Origin: JAQVCM01 sp040403095
GTDB taxonomy: Bacteria > Bacteroidota > Bacteroidia > Flavobacteriales_D > Crocinitomicaceae
Assembly (NCBI GenBank): GCA_040403095.1
Contig: JBBALI010000003.1
Span: 99,937 to 163,936, forward strand
Direction of reading: 5' to 3'
DNA: 64,000 nt
This document shows positions 1 to 7,025 of this stretch, piece after piece. Numbering within the stretch: the first letter of the stretch is position 1; each line of letters starts with the position of its first letter. Both the position numbers and the translations under genes were made by a program. The notes beneath the pieces are model-generated. The model searched no databases, was not told the origin of the DNA, and saw only the letters and a list, made by a program, of their open reading frames with translations.

Positions 1-2
1 TC

Positions 3-197
3 CTTTTGCCCAATGAAGCAGCTCGCGTTGAACCAATCATGGAAGAAGTTTTTGGATTGACCAACGAATATTGGGTGAGTTTTTGGGTCAACGATACAAT
101 GTACGACAAAAAATTCATTTTTCTTCCAGAGACAATTCAAGAAAAAAACATGAAATTGATTCCAATTTTAGGACTTAAAGGTATTATCATCCAATGA
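3..197 (+). CDS. C-terminal end of an unknown protein (5' truncated by the window)
   Basis: The reading frame is open from the left edge and ends in TGA at 195-197, so only the last 64 or so residues are visible. The visible part is mixed-charge and soluble-looking, with no membrane segment or motif that I recognise. The next gene starts inside the stop codon (ATGA overlap at 194-197), which indicates translational coupling in one operon. A TTG at position 6 is in frame, but it is more likely an internal leucine codon than a start. I assign no function. Confidence 0.55.
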   Translation, partial: LLPNEAARVEPIMEEVFGLTNEYWVSFWVNDTMYDKKFIFLPETIQEKNMKLIPILGLKGIIIQ

Positions 198-622
198 TTC
201 GATTCACCATAATCCTCGCATTATCGATTTTCTTATTGGAAGGTTGTTATGTGCGCACCAAGAAATTTTGGGCACGAGAAGAAACGAAAATGCAAACTTG
301 CCGACAAAATTGGACGTATCAAGATTTGAGTCAACCTACAGATGTCAAAATCCTGTTATTCAGAAATCGCTTGGTTTTTGACCGCGTTTATCCTGCTTTC
401 ATTATTGGAATCAACGACCAAAAAGACACGGTTGCTTTTCTCGACAAAGATTTTGAAGGCGTTTTTGAGGTAAATTCCACCGTAAAAGTCGAGCCTGCAA
501 ACTGGACATCTATTGAAAAAGTGGAATTAGATCCTGTTTTTTCTGTTTATCCAAAATCAAAAGTAAATGATTTTCACTGTGCGGTGAAAGTGGTTTATTA
601 TGGGAAGTTTTCTGTGAAATAA
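194..622 (+). CDS. hypothetical lipoprotein
   Basis: This 142-residue protein starts with a lipoprotein signal peptide: Ile/Leu-rich residues 3-15 followed by the lipobox LEGC, with the lipidated cysteine at residue 18. It is probably exported and anchored in a membrane; the outer membrane is usual for such proteins in Bacteroidota. The mature part is rich in aromatic and charged residues and includes an Asp/Lys stretch near residues 72-82. I recognise no family. It overlaps the preceding gene by four bases, so both are likely co-transcribed and perhaps act together. Confidence 0.7.
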   Translation: MIRFTIILALSIFLLEGCYVRTKKFWAREETKMQTCRQNWTYQDLSQPTDVKILLFRNRLVFDRVYPAFIIGINDQKDTVAFLDKDFEGVFEVNSTVKVEPANWTSIEKVELDPVFSVYPKSKVNDFHCAVKVVYYGKFSVK

Positions 623-726
623 TATTGCAATTTTATCCATTTTTCCTCTTTTAATTCAAGAGAATTGAAAGATTGGACGTTTTCAAATTAATTTTTTTAA
701 AAATCACTTTAGAATTCAAAAATCCC

Positions 727-734
727 TACTTTTG
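727..734 (+). promoter_or_regulatory. -7 promoter element of the TetR/efflux operon
   Basis: TACTTTTG matches the Bacteroidota -7 consensus TAnnTTTG exactly and is followed by C. It lies 34 nt before the chosen ATG of the TetR gene. No clear TTG -33 box is visible at the normal spacing. Confidence 0.6.
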
Positions 735-737
735 CAC

Positions 738-755
738 TTTAACCATTTGGTTAAA
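738..755 (+). promoter_or_regulatory. palindromic operator, probable TetR binding site
   Basis: TTTAACCATTTGGTTAAA has two perfect 8-bp arms (TTTAACCA and TGGTTAAA) around a 2-bp centre. It starts three bases after the -7 box, so it covers the expected transcription start. The first gene downstream encodes a TetR regulator, and size, symmetry and position fit autorepression of the efflux operon. Binding by this regulator is inferred. Confidence 0.65.
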
Positions 756-768
756 CTTTTTGATTAAC

Positions 769-1389
769 ATGAAAATTCTTAATTCCAATACAGAAGAAAA
801 AATCCTAGACGCAGCCAAAGAAGTCTTTATGAAATATGGTTTATATGGCGCAAGAATGCAAGATATTGCTGACAATGCTGGTATTAACAAAGCGTTGCTT
901 CACTATTATTTTAGAAACAAGGAAAAGCTTTTTGACCAAGTTTTTGAAGGTGCCTTGTCCAAGTATTTCGAAAATATGTGGATTTTTTCAGATAAATCAA
1001 TTCCGGTGAAAGAACGTGTGTTGACTTATGTGGACAAGATCATTGATTTCTTATCAGAATATCCACAAATGTCGATGTTCATCATCAAGGAAATAAGTAT
1101 CAATCCTGAACTTTTTAGAGAAAAAGTGATGTCTTTGAAGAAAGATAAAACCTCTAATTTATTAGCAGCACTGAAAGAAGGAATTGAAAATGATGAAATT
1201 GCATCCATTGAGCCTATCACTTTTATGATAAACCTTCACTCTTTGTGCGCTTATCCCTTTTTAGCTTCACCGATTTTCAAAGCGATTGTCAATGGCAATG
1301 AAATGGTTTGGGAAGATGCTCAAAATCAAAAATTAAAACAATCAGTCAAAGAATTCGTCGAATTTAAATTAAGTAAAAAAACCAACTAA
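769..1389 (+). CDS. TetR/AcrR family transcriptional regulator
   Basis: This 206-residue protein has an N-terminal TetR DNA-binding domain (about residues 9-55): a helix with ILDAAKEVF, then the helix-turn-helix MQDIADNAGINKALLHYYF and the following FRNKEKLFDQVF. The rest is the helical ligand-binding and dimerisation domain, which is variable in this family. I start it at the ATG at 769; an in-frame ATG at 673 would run through the promoter and operator at 727-755. The TolC gene starts two bases after its stop codon, so it heads a four-gene efflux operon. It probably represses that operon until a toxic compound binds. The inducer cannot be read from the sequence. Confidence 0.88.
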   Translation: MKILNSNTEEKILDAAKEVFMKYGLYGARMQDIADNAGINKALLHYYFRNKEKLFDQVFEGALSKYFENMWIFSDKSIPVKERVLTYVDKIIDFLSEYPQMSMFIIKEISINPELFREKVMSLKKDKTSNLLAALKEGIENDEIASIEPITFMINLHSLCAYPFLASPIFKAIVNGNEMVWEDAQNQKLKQSVKEFVEFKLSKKTN

Positions 1390-1391
1390 AA

Positions 1392-2651
1392 ATGAAAAAA
1401 ATCATTACTCTCTTGATTTTATCGGCAGGTTTTGTCCAAGCGCAAGAAGCAAGTATTCCTTTGGATTCTTGTATCAAATGGGCGAAACAAAACTATCCGC
1501 TAATCAAGCAAAACAATTTATTATCTGAAAATTCTGCGAATAATTTGCGTTCTATCAATGAAAATTGGTATCCAAAAATGTCTTTTTTGGCAAGAGCAAC
1601 CTATCAAACGGAAGTTGTAGCGTTTAATTTGCCAGGAACAAATTACAATTTTCCACACGATGCTTATTTGTCAAATGTAAGTCTGGAGCAAACGCTTTAC
1701 GACGGTGGACAAACTGCACAACAAAAGAAAATCGAAAGACTCAATGCTGATTTCGAAATTCAAAAAAACGAGGTGGAATTGTACAAATTGATCGAGCGTG
1801 TAAGTCAATTGTATGTCAATATTTTACTTACTAGAGAAAATCTCAAAATTTTGAATACTTACAAAAATGACCTCAACAACAAGCGCAAAAATTTGGCTGT
1901 TTCACTGGTGAATGGTTTGGCTTTGCAAAGTAATTTAGATGAACTGGATGCAGAATCTCTCAAAACAGATCAATCAATCATTGAAGCGACTGAAAATTTA
2001 AATGGATTGTATGAAGCGTTGACAACTTTTATCGCTAAGCCTTTGAATGATAATTCGGTTTTGACTTTATTGCCAGTTGGCGGAATTGCAAAACAAGTAA
2101 ATATCGCCCGTCCTGAAATGAAAATGTTGACCATTCAGCAAGAATTATTGGGTTCAAGATATCAATTGACAAACAAAATGGCGTTGCCAAAAGTGGCCAT
2201 GAATGTGGGCGCAAATTATGGTCGTCCGGGTCCAAATTTCATTAATCAAAACTTGCGTTTCTTCGGTGATGCTTCTTTGAGTTTGAAATGGAATATCAGT
2301 TCACTTTATGGTTTGAGCAAAGAAAAAACGAAATACAACTTAAATAACCAAATGATTGATTTACAGCGAGAATTGTTTCTTTTCAATGTAAAAAACGCGA
2401 TGATTTCTCAAGAAGCACAAATCAGAGCGTTGGAAGAAATGATTTCTAAAGACAAGCAAATCATCGAAAAAAGGCACAATGTTACTGTTACAGCCGCCAT
2501 TCAATTGGAAAATGGAAAAATTACAGTGACAGATTATTTGACTCAACTCAATGCAGAAATGCAAGCGACTTTGAATCAAAAGATACATGAAGTGAAGTTA
2601 ATGAATGCCATGACTTCTTACAATACCACGCGAGGTGTTAATCAATTTTAA
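1392..2651 (+). CDS. TolC family outer membrane efflux protein
   Basis: This 419-residue protein has a Sec signal peptide ending around AQA (residues 16-18), followed by the two-fold repeated coiled-coil/barrel pattern of the TolC/OEP family. The heptad-like helices carry many Gln, Asn, Leu and Lys residues (about 40-75, 110-190, 235-260 and 320-405). The motif LEQTLYDGGQTAQQKK near residue 100 is typical of these proteins. In the family, three copies form a trans-outer-membrane channel and periplasmic tunnel. It sits directly after the TetR gene and before the HlyD-type adaptor and MFS pump, so it is the outer-membrane exit of that pump. Confidence 0.9.
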   Translation: MKKIITLLILSAGFVQAQEASIPLDSCIKWAKQNYPLIKQNNLLSENSANNLRSINENWYPKMSFLARATYQTEVVAFNLPGTNYNFPHDAYLSNVSLEQTLYDGGQTAQQKKIERLNADFEIQKNEVELYKLIERVSQLYVNILLTRENLKILNTYKNDLNNKRKNLAVSLVNGLALQSNLDELDAESLKTDQSIIEATENLNGLYEALTTFIAKPLNDNSVLTLLPVGGIAKQVNIARPEMKMLTIQQELLGSRYQLTNKMALPKVAMNVGANYGRPGPNFINQNLRFFGDASLSLKWNISSLYGLSKEKTKYNLNNQMIDLQRELFLFNVKNAMISQEAQIRALEEMISKDKQIIEKRHNVTVTAAIQLENGKITVTDYLTQLNAEMQATLNQKIHEVKLMNAMTSYNTTRGVNQF

Positions 2652-2684
2652 TCAAATTTTTTAAAAAAATAATCAAACGAAATC

Positions 2685-3761
2685 ATGGAAAAAGAACCAA
2701 AAAAGAACAAAAAAGTCAAAATTTTCGCAGGAATTGCCGGTGTTTTATTGACTATTGGAATTGTCTATTTTATCTTGGGCGCCAATTATGAGTCTACAGA
2801 CAATGCGCAATTAGACGCTGACATTGTACCAATTAAATCGAGTGTTTCAGGTTACATCAAATCAATTCATTTCAAAGACAATCAATTCATTAAAAAAGGC
2901 GAATTGCTTTTCACTATTGATGATACAGATTTAAGAACACGTGTTGCGCAAGCGGAAGCCGCCTTGGAAAATGCCAAAGCAAATTTAATTTCGGTGAGAA
3001 GCAGTGCCAAAGCGACAAGCCAAAATGCAGATGCCGCAGTTTTATCCTCTTCCTCAAACGAAGAAAACATCAACGCTGCAAAAGCACGATTGACAAGAGC
3101 GCAAGAAGATTTCAAACGCATTAAAAACATGTTGGACGCCAAAGCTGCAACGCAATCACAATTCGACAATGCGAAAGCAGAATTAGACATCGCGACAGCA
3201 CAATATGCAGGAACTGTCAATCAATTTAAATCTTCTTCAGCTTCATCTTTGGGAGTTCGTTCGCAAGCAGAAGCGCAAAGTGCAATGATTTCATTGGCTC
3301 AAGCTTTGGTAAAACAACGTGAAGCGGAATTGATTTTAGCACAAACGCAATTGAATTACGCAACCGTTGAAGCTCCTTGCGATGGAATTGTTTCTCGCAG
3401 AGCTGTTGAAGAAGGTCAATACATCACGATTGGTCAACCTTTGTGTTCAGCAATCGATAATACACAATTGTGGATTACAGCCAATTTCAAAGAAACGCAA
3501 GTAAGTAAGATTCATCCCGGTCAAGCGGTTGAAATTAAAATTGATGCTTATCCAAATATGAAAATCAAGGGAAAAGTACAATCTTACATTGGAGCCACAG
3601 GCGCCAAATTTTCGTTGCTTCCTCCAGACAATTCAACTGGAAATTTTGTGAAAATTGTACAACGTGTTCCAATTCGAATCGACATTACCAATCTTTCTGA
3701 AACGGATAGAAAAGTGTTGTTTCCAGGTTTGAGTGCATTTGTAGAAGTTAAAATCAAGTAA
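2685..3761 (+). CDS. HlyD/EmrA family membrane fusion (periplasmic adaptor) protein
   Basis: The protein has 358 residues. A short basic N-terminus (KKNKKVK) precedes one transmembrane segment at about residues 12-30. The biotinyl-lipoyl-like half-motif follows (VPIKSSVSGYIKSIHFKDNQFIKKG), then a long Ala/Gln-rich hairpin coiled coil (about 80-215). The second lipoyl half comes next (ATVEAPCDGIVSRRAVEEGQYI), then a beta-barrel domain. This is the EmrA/HlyD_D23 layout used with DHA2-type MFS pumps. It links the inner-membrane pump encoded downstream to the TolC-like channel encoded upstream. The same-strand genes are only a few bases apart, which supports one operon. Confidence 0.92.
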   Translation: MEKEPKKNKKVKIFAGIAGVLLTIGIVYFILGANYESTDNAQLDADIVPIKSSVSGYIKSIHFKDNQFIKKGELLFTIDDTDLRTRVAQAEAALENAKANLISVRSSAKATSQNADAAVLSSSSNEENINAAKARLTRAQEDFKRIKNMLDAKAATQSQFDNAKAELDIATAQYAGTVNQFKSSSASSLGVRSQAEAQSAMISLAQALVKQREAELILAQTQLNYATVEAPCDGIVSRRAVEEGQYITIGQPLCSAIDNTQLWITANFKETQVSKIHPGQAVEIKIDAYPNMKIKGKVQSYIGATGAKFSLLPPDNSTGNFVKIVQRVPIRIDITNLSETDRKVLFPGLSAFVEVKIK

Positions 3762-3765
3762 AATT

Positions 3766-5349
3766 TTGGAAGTTACACTTCAAAAGCCAGCAGCAATCGA
3801 GTATCCAACGGGTGCTACCAAATGGATTCTGATTATCACCGCAATTAGTTGCGCGATATTGGAATTGATTGACACCACGATTGTAAATGTTTCCCTTCGA
3901 GAAATCAGTGGAAGCATTGGCGCCACAACGACTGAAATTGCCTGGGTTGTTACTGCATACGCAATTTCTAATGTAATTATCATTCCGCTCACGAGTATGC
4001 TTTCGGACTTTTTCGGTCGCAAAGTGTATTTTACTTCTTCAGTGATTATTTTCACTTTTGCATCTTTGATGTGCGGATTTTCGACCAATTTATGGACCTT
4101 GGTTTTTTGGCGATTTGTCCAAGGATTAGGCGGTGGAGGATTGTTATCAACTGCGCAAACGATTATCATCGGTTGTTTTCCGCCCAACAAAATCAGTACG
4201 GCAAATGCGATTTTCGGAATGGGAATCATTCTCGGACCAACCTTCGGACCAACTTTAGGTGGATTTATCACTGATAATTTTTCTTGGCATTGGGTGTTTT
4301 TTGTAAATATTCCGATTGGAATTGTGGCCGCCATTTTATCATGGACTTATGTAACTGATAGACTAGGAGCGACCAAACCGCGAAAGATTGACTGGTGGGG
4401 AATATTGTTTTTGGTGCTTTCCATCGGTTCATTGCAATATGTTTTGGAAGAGGGAACTGCCAAAGATTGGTTTGAAAGTGATGAAATAATTGCTTTGACT
4501 CTTGTTTTTGTCTTTGGAATTATTGCGTTTATTTACAGAGAATTATCCATCGATTATCCAGCGGTTAATATTCGATTGTACAAAAACTACAATCTCGTGA
4601 TGGGAAGTTTGATGAACTTCATGTTGGGTTTAATGCTTTTCGGTTCTGTTTTTGTTTTTCCGTTATTTGTGCAGATTTCTTTGGGCTGGACGGCAACACA
4701 AACGGGCGTTTTCATGATTCCTGGAGCGATTTTTACCGCATTTGCCATGCCAATGGTGGGAGCGATGCTAGGAAAAGGAGCTAATCCGAAAAAAATAATC
4801 ATTTCGGGTGTGCTTATGACTTTTGTTTTCTTGATGATGTTGGCATTTTCGTCGCCAGATTCAAGCGAAAGCAATTTCTATTTTCCATTTGTGTTGCGGG
4901 GATTTGGAATGGCGTTTATGATGTCGCCAATCTTATCATTGGCAGTAAACGGTTTGAGCGGAAAAGACATGACACAAGCCGTAGGATTAGCCAATATGAT
5001 TCGTCAGCTAGGTGGTTCTGTTGGCATTGCATTGATTAATGTGTTTTTGACGCAGAAAAATGCTGAAATCCGCGGTTCGATGATTGGGTATGTCAATCAA
5101 TATGACAATGTAAGTTCTGATAGAATTGCAGGATTGACGCAAAATTTTCTATCGAAAGGTTACAGTGCTGGAGATGCTGAAATGCTTGCTTACAAAACGA
5201 TGGAAGGATTGGTTTTCAAACAACAAGCTTTGGTGAGTTACAATCAAGCATTTTTTATGGTAGGAAGTTTGATTTTAGTCTGTATTCCAATTGTGTTGTT
5301 AATCAGATACAAAAAAAGCGAAAAAGCTGGAATGATTTCAGATCATTGA
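3766..5349 (+). CDS. DHA2 (EmrB/QacA-type) MFS drug efflux transporter
   Basis: This 527-residue polytopic protein has the 14-helix DHA2 layout. Early segments carry the acidic LELIDTTIVNVSL motif of drug exporters (residues 31-43), and the MFS loop motif follows as LSDFFGRK (about 80-87). The motif GPTFGPTLGGFI (about 153-164) is the antiporter motif C of helix 5. The protein should export drugs or other toxic amphiphiles using the proton gradient, through the adaptor and TolC channel encoded just upstream. The start is probably TTG at 3766, four bases after the adaptor stop; no ATG lies near enough to keep the first helix. Substrate range is unknown. Confidence 0.92.
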   Translation: MEVTLQKPAAIEYPTGATKWILIITAISCAILELIDTTIVNVSLREISGSIGATTTEIAWVVTAYAISNVIIIPLTSMLSDFFGRKVYFTSSVIIFTFASLMCGFSTNLWTLVFWRFVQGLGGGGLLSTAQTIIIGCFPPNKISTANAIFGMGIILGPTFGPTLGGFITDNFSWHWVFFVNIPIGIVAAILSWTYVTDRLGATKPRKIDWWGILFLVLSIGSLQYVLEEGTAKDWFESDEIIALTLVFVFGIIAFIYRELSIDYPAVNIRLYKNYNLVMGSLMNFMLGLMLFGSVFVFPLFVQISLGWTATQTGVFMIPGAIFTAFAMPMVGAMLGKGANPKKIIISGVLMTFVFLMMLAFSSPDSSESNFYFPFVLRGFGMAFMMSPILSLAVNGLSGKDMTQAVGLANMIRQLGGSVGIALINVFLTQKNAEIRGSMIGYVNQYDNVSSDRIAGLTQNFLSKGYSAGDAEMLAYKTMEGLVFKQQALVSYNQAFFMVGSLILVCIPIVLLIRYKKSEKAGMISDH

Positions 5350-5369
5350 TTTTTATTTAGTTTATCAGG

Positions 5370-5406
5370 AAAAGCTATTTCAAGTTATTTTGGAGTAGCT
5401 TTTTTT
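5370..5406 (+). terminator. Rho-independent terminator of the efflux operon
   Basis: Arms AAAAGCTA (5370-5377) and TAGCTTTT (5396-5403) pair and run into a T tract. The site is 20 bases after the MFS stop codon. The A/T-rich ends may also let it serve the convergent minus-strand gene that ends at 5409. Confidence 0.75.
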
Positions 5407-5408
5407 AT

Positions 5409-6104
5409 TTATACTGCGACTAGTTCAGGAGAATTATAAATTGCACCAGGAGAAATTACCCATTCATCAAATGGAATATTATTGCCATAGCGTTCTTTCA
5501 TCTTTTGTTTTACAATTTGAGAGGACAAATCAAATTCAATTAATTTTTGGAGTTTTCCAACCTGAATTCCTATAGCACGATCATAAACTTTCCAAATCAA
5601 TTCAGAACAATAGATTTTATCATCGGACCATTCAAATGTTACGTCGTAATTTTTTCCAATAAATTTATTAGCAACGTTTTTCATTTTTTCGATATTGACT
5701 TTTGTCAAAATTTGATTGGAATTCTTTAGCCTTTTGAGTTCATACATTTTATTTTTGCCATATGAAATCCATTTTTTTAATGGTGTTTTTTTTACTGGTT
5801 GGACTGCCTCATAAACTACAAATTCATTGCCATTTTTAAAAATAATCCCACAATGTGAAAAGGTGGAATTTGTAGCTAATTGAATGGCTTTACTTTGATT
5901 TGAAGTTGAAGATTGAAATATCAAATCACCTTCTTGAATTTCGGAATAATTTTCAGAGGCAGAGCTTAACGAACCTGCAGATTTAACTGATTGATTGAAT
6001 GTTTCTTTCTGCTTATTTTCGATTTTTTGGACTTTTTTACGATCAAAATTTTGTTCGCAACCTAGAATTAGAAAAATAAAAAATAGTAGAAGGTGTTTTT
6101 TCAT
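5409..6104 (-). CDS. YiiX/YebB-like (DUF830, permuted NlpC/P60) lipoprotein
   Basis: This 231-residue protein begins with a lipoprotein signal (MKKHLLLFFIFLILGC; lipidated Cys16). The catalytic part matches the permuted papain-like fold of YiiX/DUF830: GDLIFQ at 59-64, His84 in TFSHCGIIF, Glu99 in VYEA, and the nucleophile candidate Cys166 in YCSELIWKVY. Such proteins are predicted amidases or hydrolases acting on lipids or peptidoglycan, and the exact reaction is not settled for most of them. I chose the ATG at 6104 because it gives a proper signal peptide; the longer frame from 6167 does not. Upstream lies a gap containing a long stem-loop. Confidence 0.8.
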   Translation of the reverse strand: MKKHLLLFFIFLILGCEQNFDRKKVQKIENKQKETFNQSVKSAGSLSSASENYSEIQEGDLIFQSSTSNQSKAIQLATNSTFSHCGIIFKNGNEFVVYEAVQPVKKTPLKKWISYGKNKMYELKRLKNSNQILTKVNIEKMKNVANKFIGKNYDVTFEWSDDKIYCSELIWKVYDRAIGIQVGKLQKLIEFDLSSQIVKQKMKERYGNNIPFDEWVISPGAIYNSPELVAV

Positions 6105-6180
6105 GGTAAAAGTGTTTTCCAACAAGTAAAGAAAGGATATTCTTGTAAGTATGCACTTAAAAAACATTTAATTAGGCACA

Positions 6181-6253
6181 AAAAAACCTGAAAAGAGTTC
6201 ATAAAAAACAACATTGATCCTTTGTTTTTTTGAGGTAGAAACTCTTTTCAGGT
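6181..6253 (-). terminator. long stem-loop followed by a T tract on the minus strand (terminator or small RNA end)
   Basis: Fourteen-base arms ACCTGAAAAGAGTT (6186-6199) and AACTCTTTTCAGGT (6240-6253) are perfectly complementary around a 40-nt loop. Read on the minus strand, the second arm runs straight into six T residues (6186-6181), as in an intrinsic terminator. It lies 110 bp past the DUF3109 gene. The long loop is unusual for a plain terminator, so it may be the 3' end of a small RNA. The rest of the 6105-6362 gap shows nothing I can name. Confidence 0.5.
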
Positions 6254-6362
6254 ACCTGCAAGGGTAAATAAAACCTAAGACGCACAATCGTTATTGTTTC
6301 GACTTAAAATATAGACGTCATTTTAATTTTAAAGGTTGGCAGTAAAATTTATTTTTTTGAAA

Positions 6363-6947
6363 TTATTTATTTTTTTGCTTTTCTAGTTCTCGATCCACAA
6401 TTTCCATTTCTTCATAAAACGCTTCACCATAAGCTCTAACGATGGGTTCTTTGAGGAATTTGTACACTTTTACATTCAAGTGTTCTCCACATGCACATGC
6501 GGGTGCACAGATTTTCCATTCGTTGTAATTCAACGCTTCAAACTGGGCATATTTTTGCGCTCTAATGGGATATAAATGACAAGAAATCGGTTTTTTGAAA
6601 CTTGTTTTACCATCTTTATGCGCTTGTTCGATTGCACATTTGGTGATTCCTTTTTCGTCGAAAAATACAAACGCACATTCTGCGCCATTTACTAATGTAG
6701 TTACAGGTTCATTGTCCCAATCCATATAGAAAACGCCCGTTTTGTCAACCTCTGCGATTCCTTCTGGTCGCATGTAGGGTTTGATAAATTCCAAATCATC
6801 TTCCAAAATTGCGATCTCTTCTTCTGTGATTGGCGCTCCCGCATCGCCTTCGATACAACAAGCACCTTTGCAAGCATTTAAATCGCAAACGAACTTTTTT
6901 TCAAATAAATCTAAAGAAACGACTTTGTCTTGGATTTCTATTAACAT
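6363..6947 (-). CDS. DUF3109 family protein (cysteine-rich, YkgJ-like)
   Basis: This 194-residue soluble protein has the cysteine cluster of the YkgJ/DUF3109 group near its N-terminus: Cys21, Cys26, Cys30 and Cys31 (C-x4-C-x3-CC). More Cys and His residues follow in the middle (CAFVFFDEKGITKC, then KKPISCHLYPIR) and in CAPACACGEHL. The pattern suggests a bound metal or iron-sulfur cluster, as proposed for the family; no reaction is established. The ATG at 6947 is the start because the in-frame TTG at 6965 lies inside the -7 promoter box at 6963-6970. It forms a single-gene unit between a terminator upstream and a stem-loop downstream. Confidence 0.82.
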   Translation of the reverse strand: MLIEIQDKVVSLDLFEKKFVCDLNACKGACCIEGDAGAPITEEEIAILEDDLEFIKPYMRPEGIAEVDKTGVFYMDWDNEPVTTLVNGAECAFVFFDEKGITKCAIEQAHKDGKTSFKKPISCHLYPIRAQKYAQFEALNYNEWKICAPACACGEHLNVKVYKFLKEPIVRAYGEAFYEEMEIVDRELEKQKNK

Positions 6948-6962
6948 GCAATGGAATTTTGG

Positions 6963-6970
6963 CAAAGGTA
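6963..6970 (-). promoter_or_regulatory. -7 promoter element of the DUF3109 gene
   Basis: On the minus strand TACCTTTG followed by C matches TAnnTTTG. Only 15 nt separate it from the ATG at 6947, so the 5' leader should be very short. It lies directly after the terminator of the upstream T9SS gene. Confidence 0.6.
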
Positions 6971-6971
6971 A

Positions 6972-7005
6972 ACAAAAAAATAGCCACTCTATTGAAGTGG
7001 CTATT
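6972..7005 (-). terminator. Rho-independent terminator of the T9SS gene at 7026-9284
   Basis: Perfect 10-bp arms AATAGCCACT (6979-6988) and AGTGGCTATT (6996-7005) with a 7-nt loop; on the minus strand the hairpin is followed by seven T residues. It lies 20 bases after the stop codon. Confidence 0.9.
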
Positions 7006-7025
7006 GATCTGATTTTAATCTTATT

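Noticed and set aside
673..768. N-terminal extension of the TetR protein
   Set aside because: The extra codons cover the promoter and the palindromic operator, and the extension is hydrophobic and unlike TetR proteins.
2882..3220. 112-residue Ala/Ser-rich minus-strand frame inside the HlyD gene
   Set aside because: Antisense to the coiled coil of the adaptor; no start signal or family.
3780..4334. 184-residue open frame on the minus strand inside the MFS gene
   Set aside because: It lies wholly antisense to a strongly conserved transporter, and its composition mirrors the membrane codons; a shadow frame.
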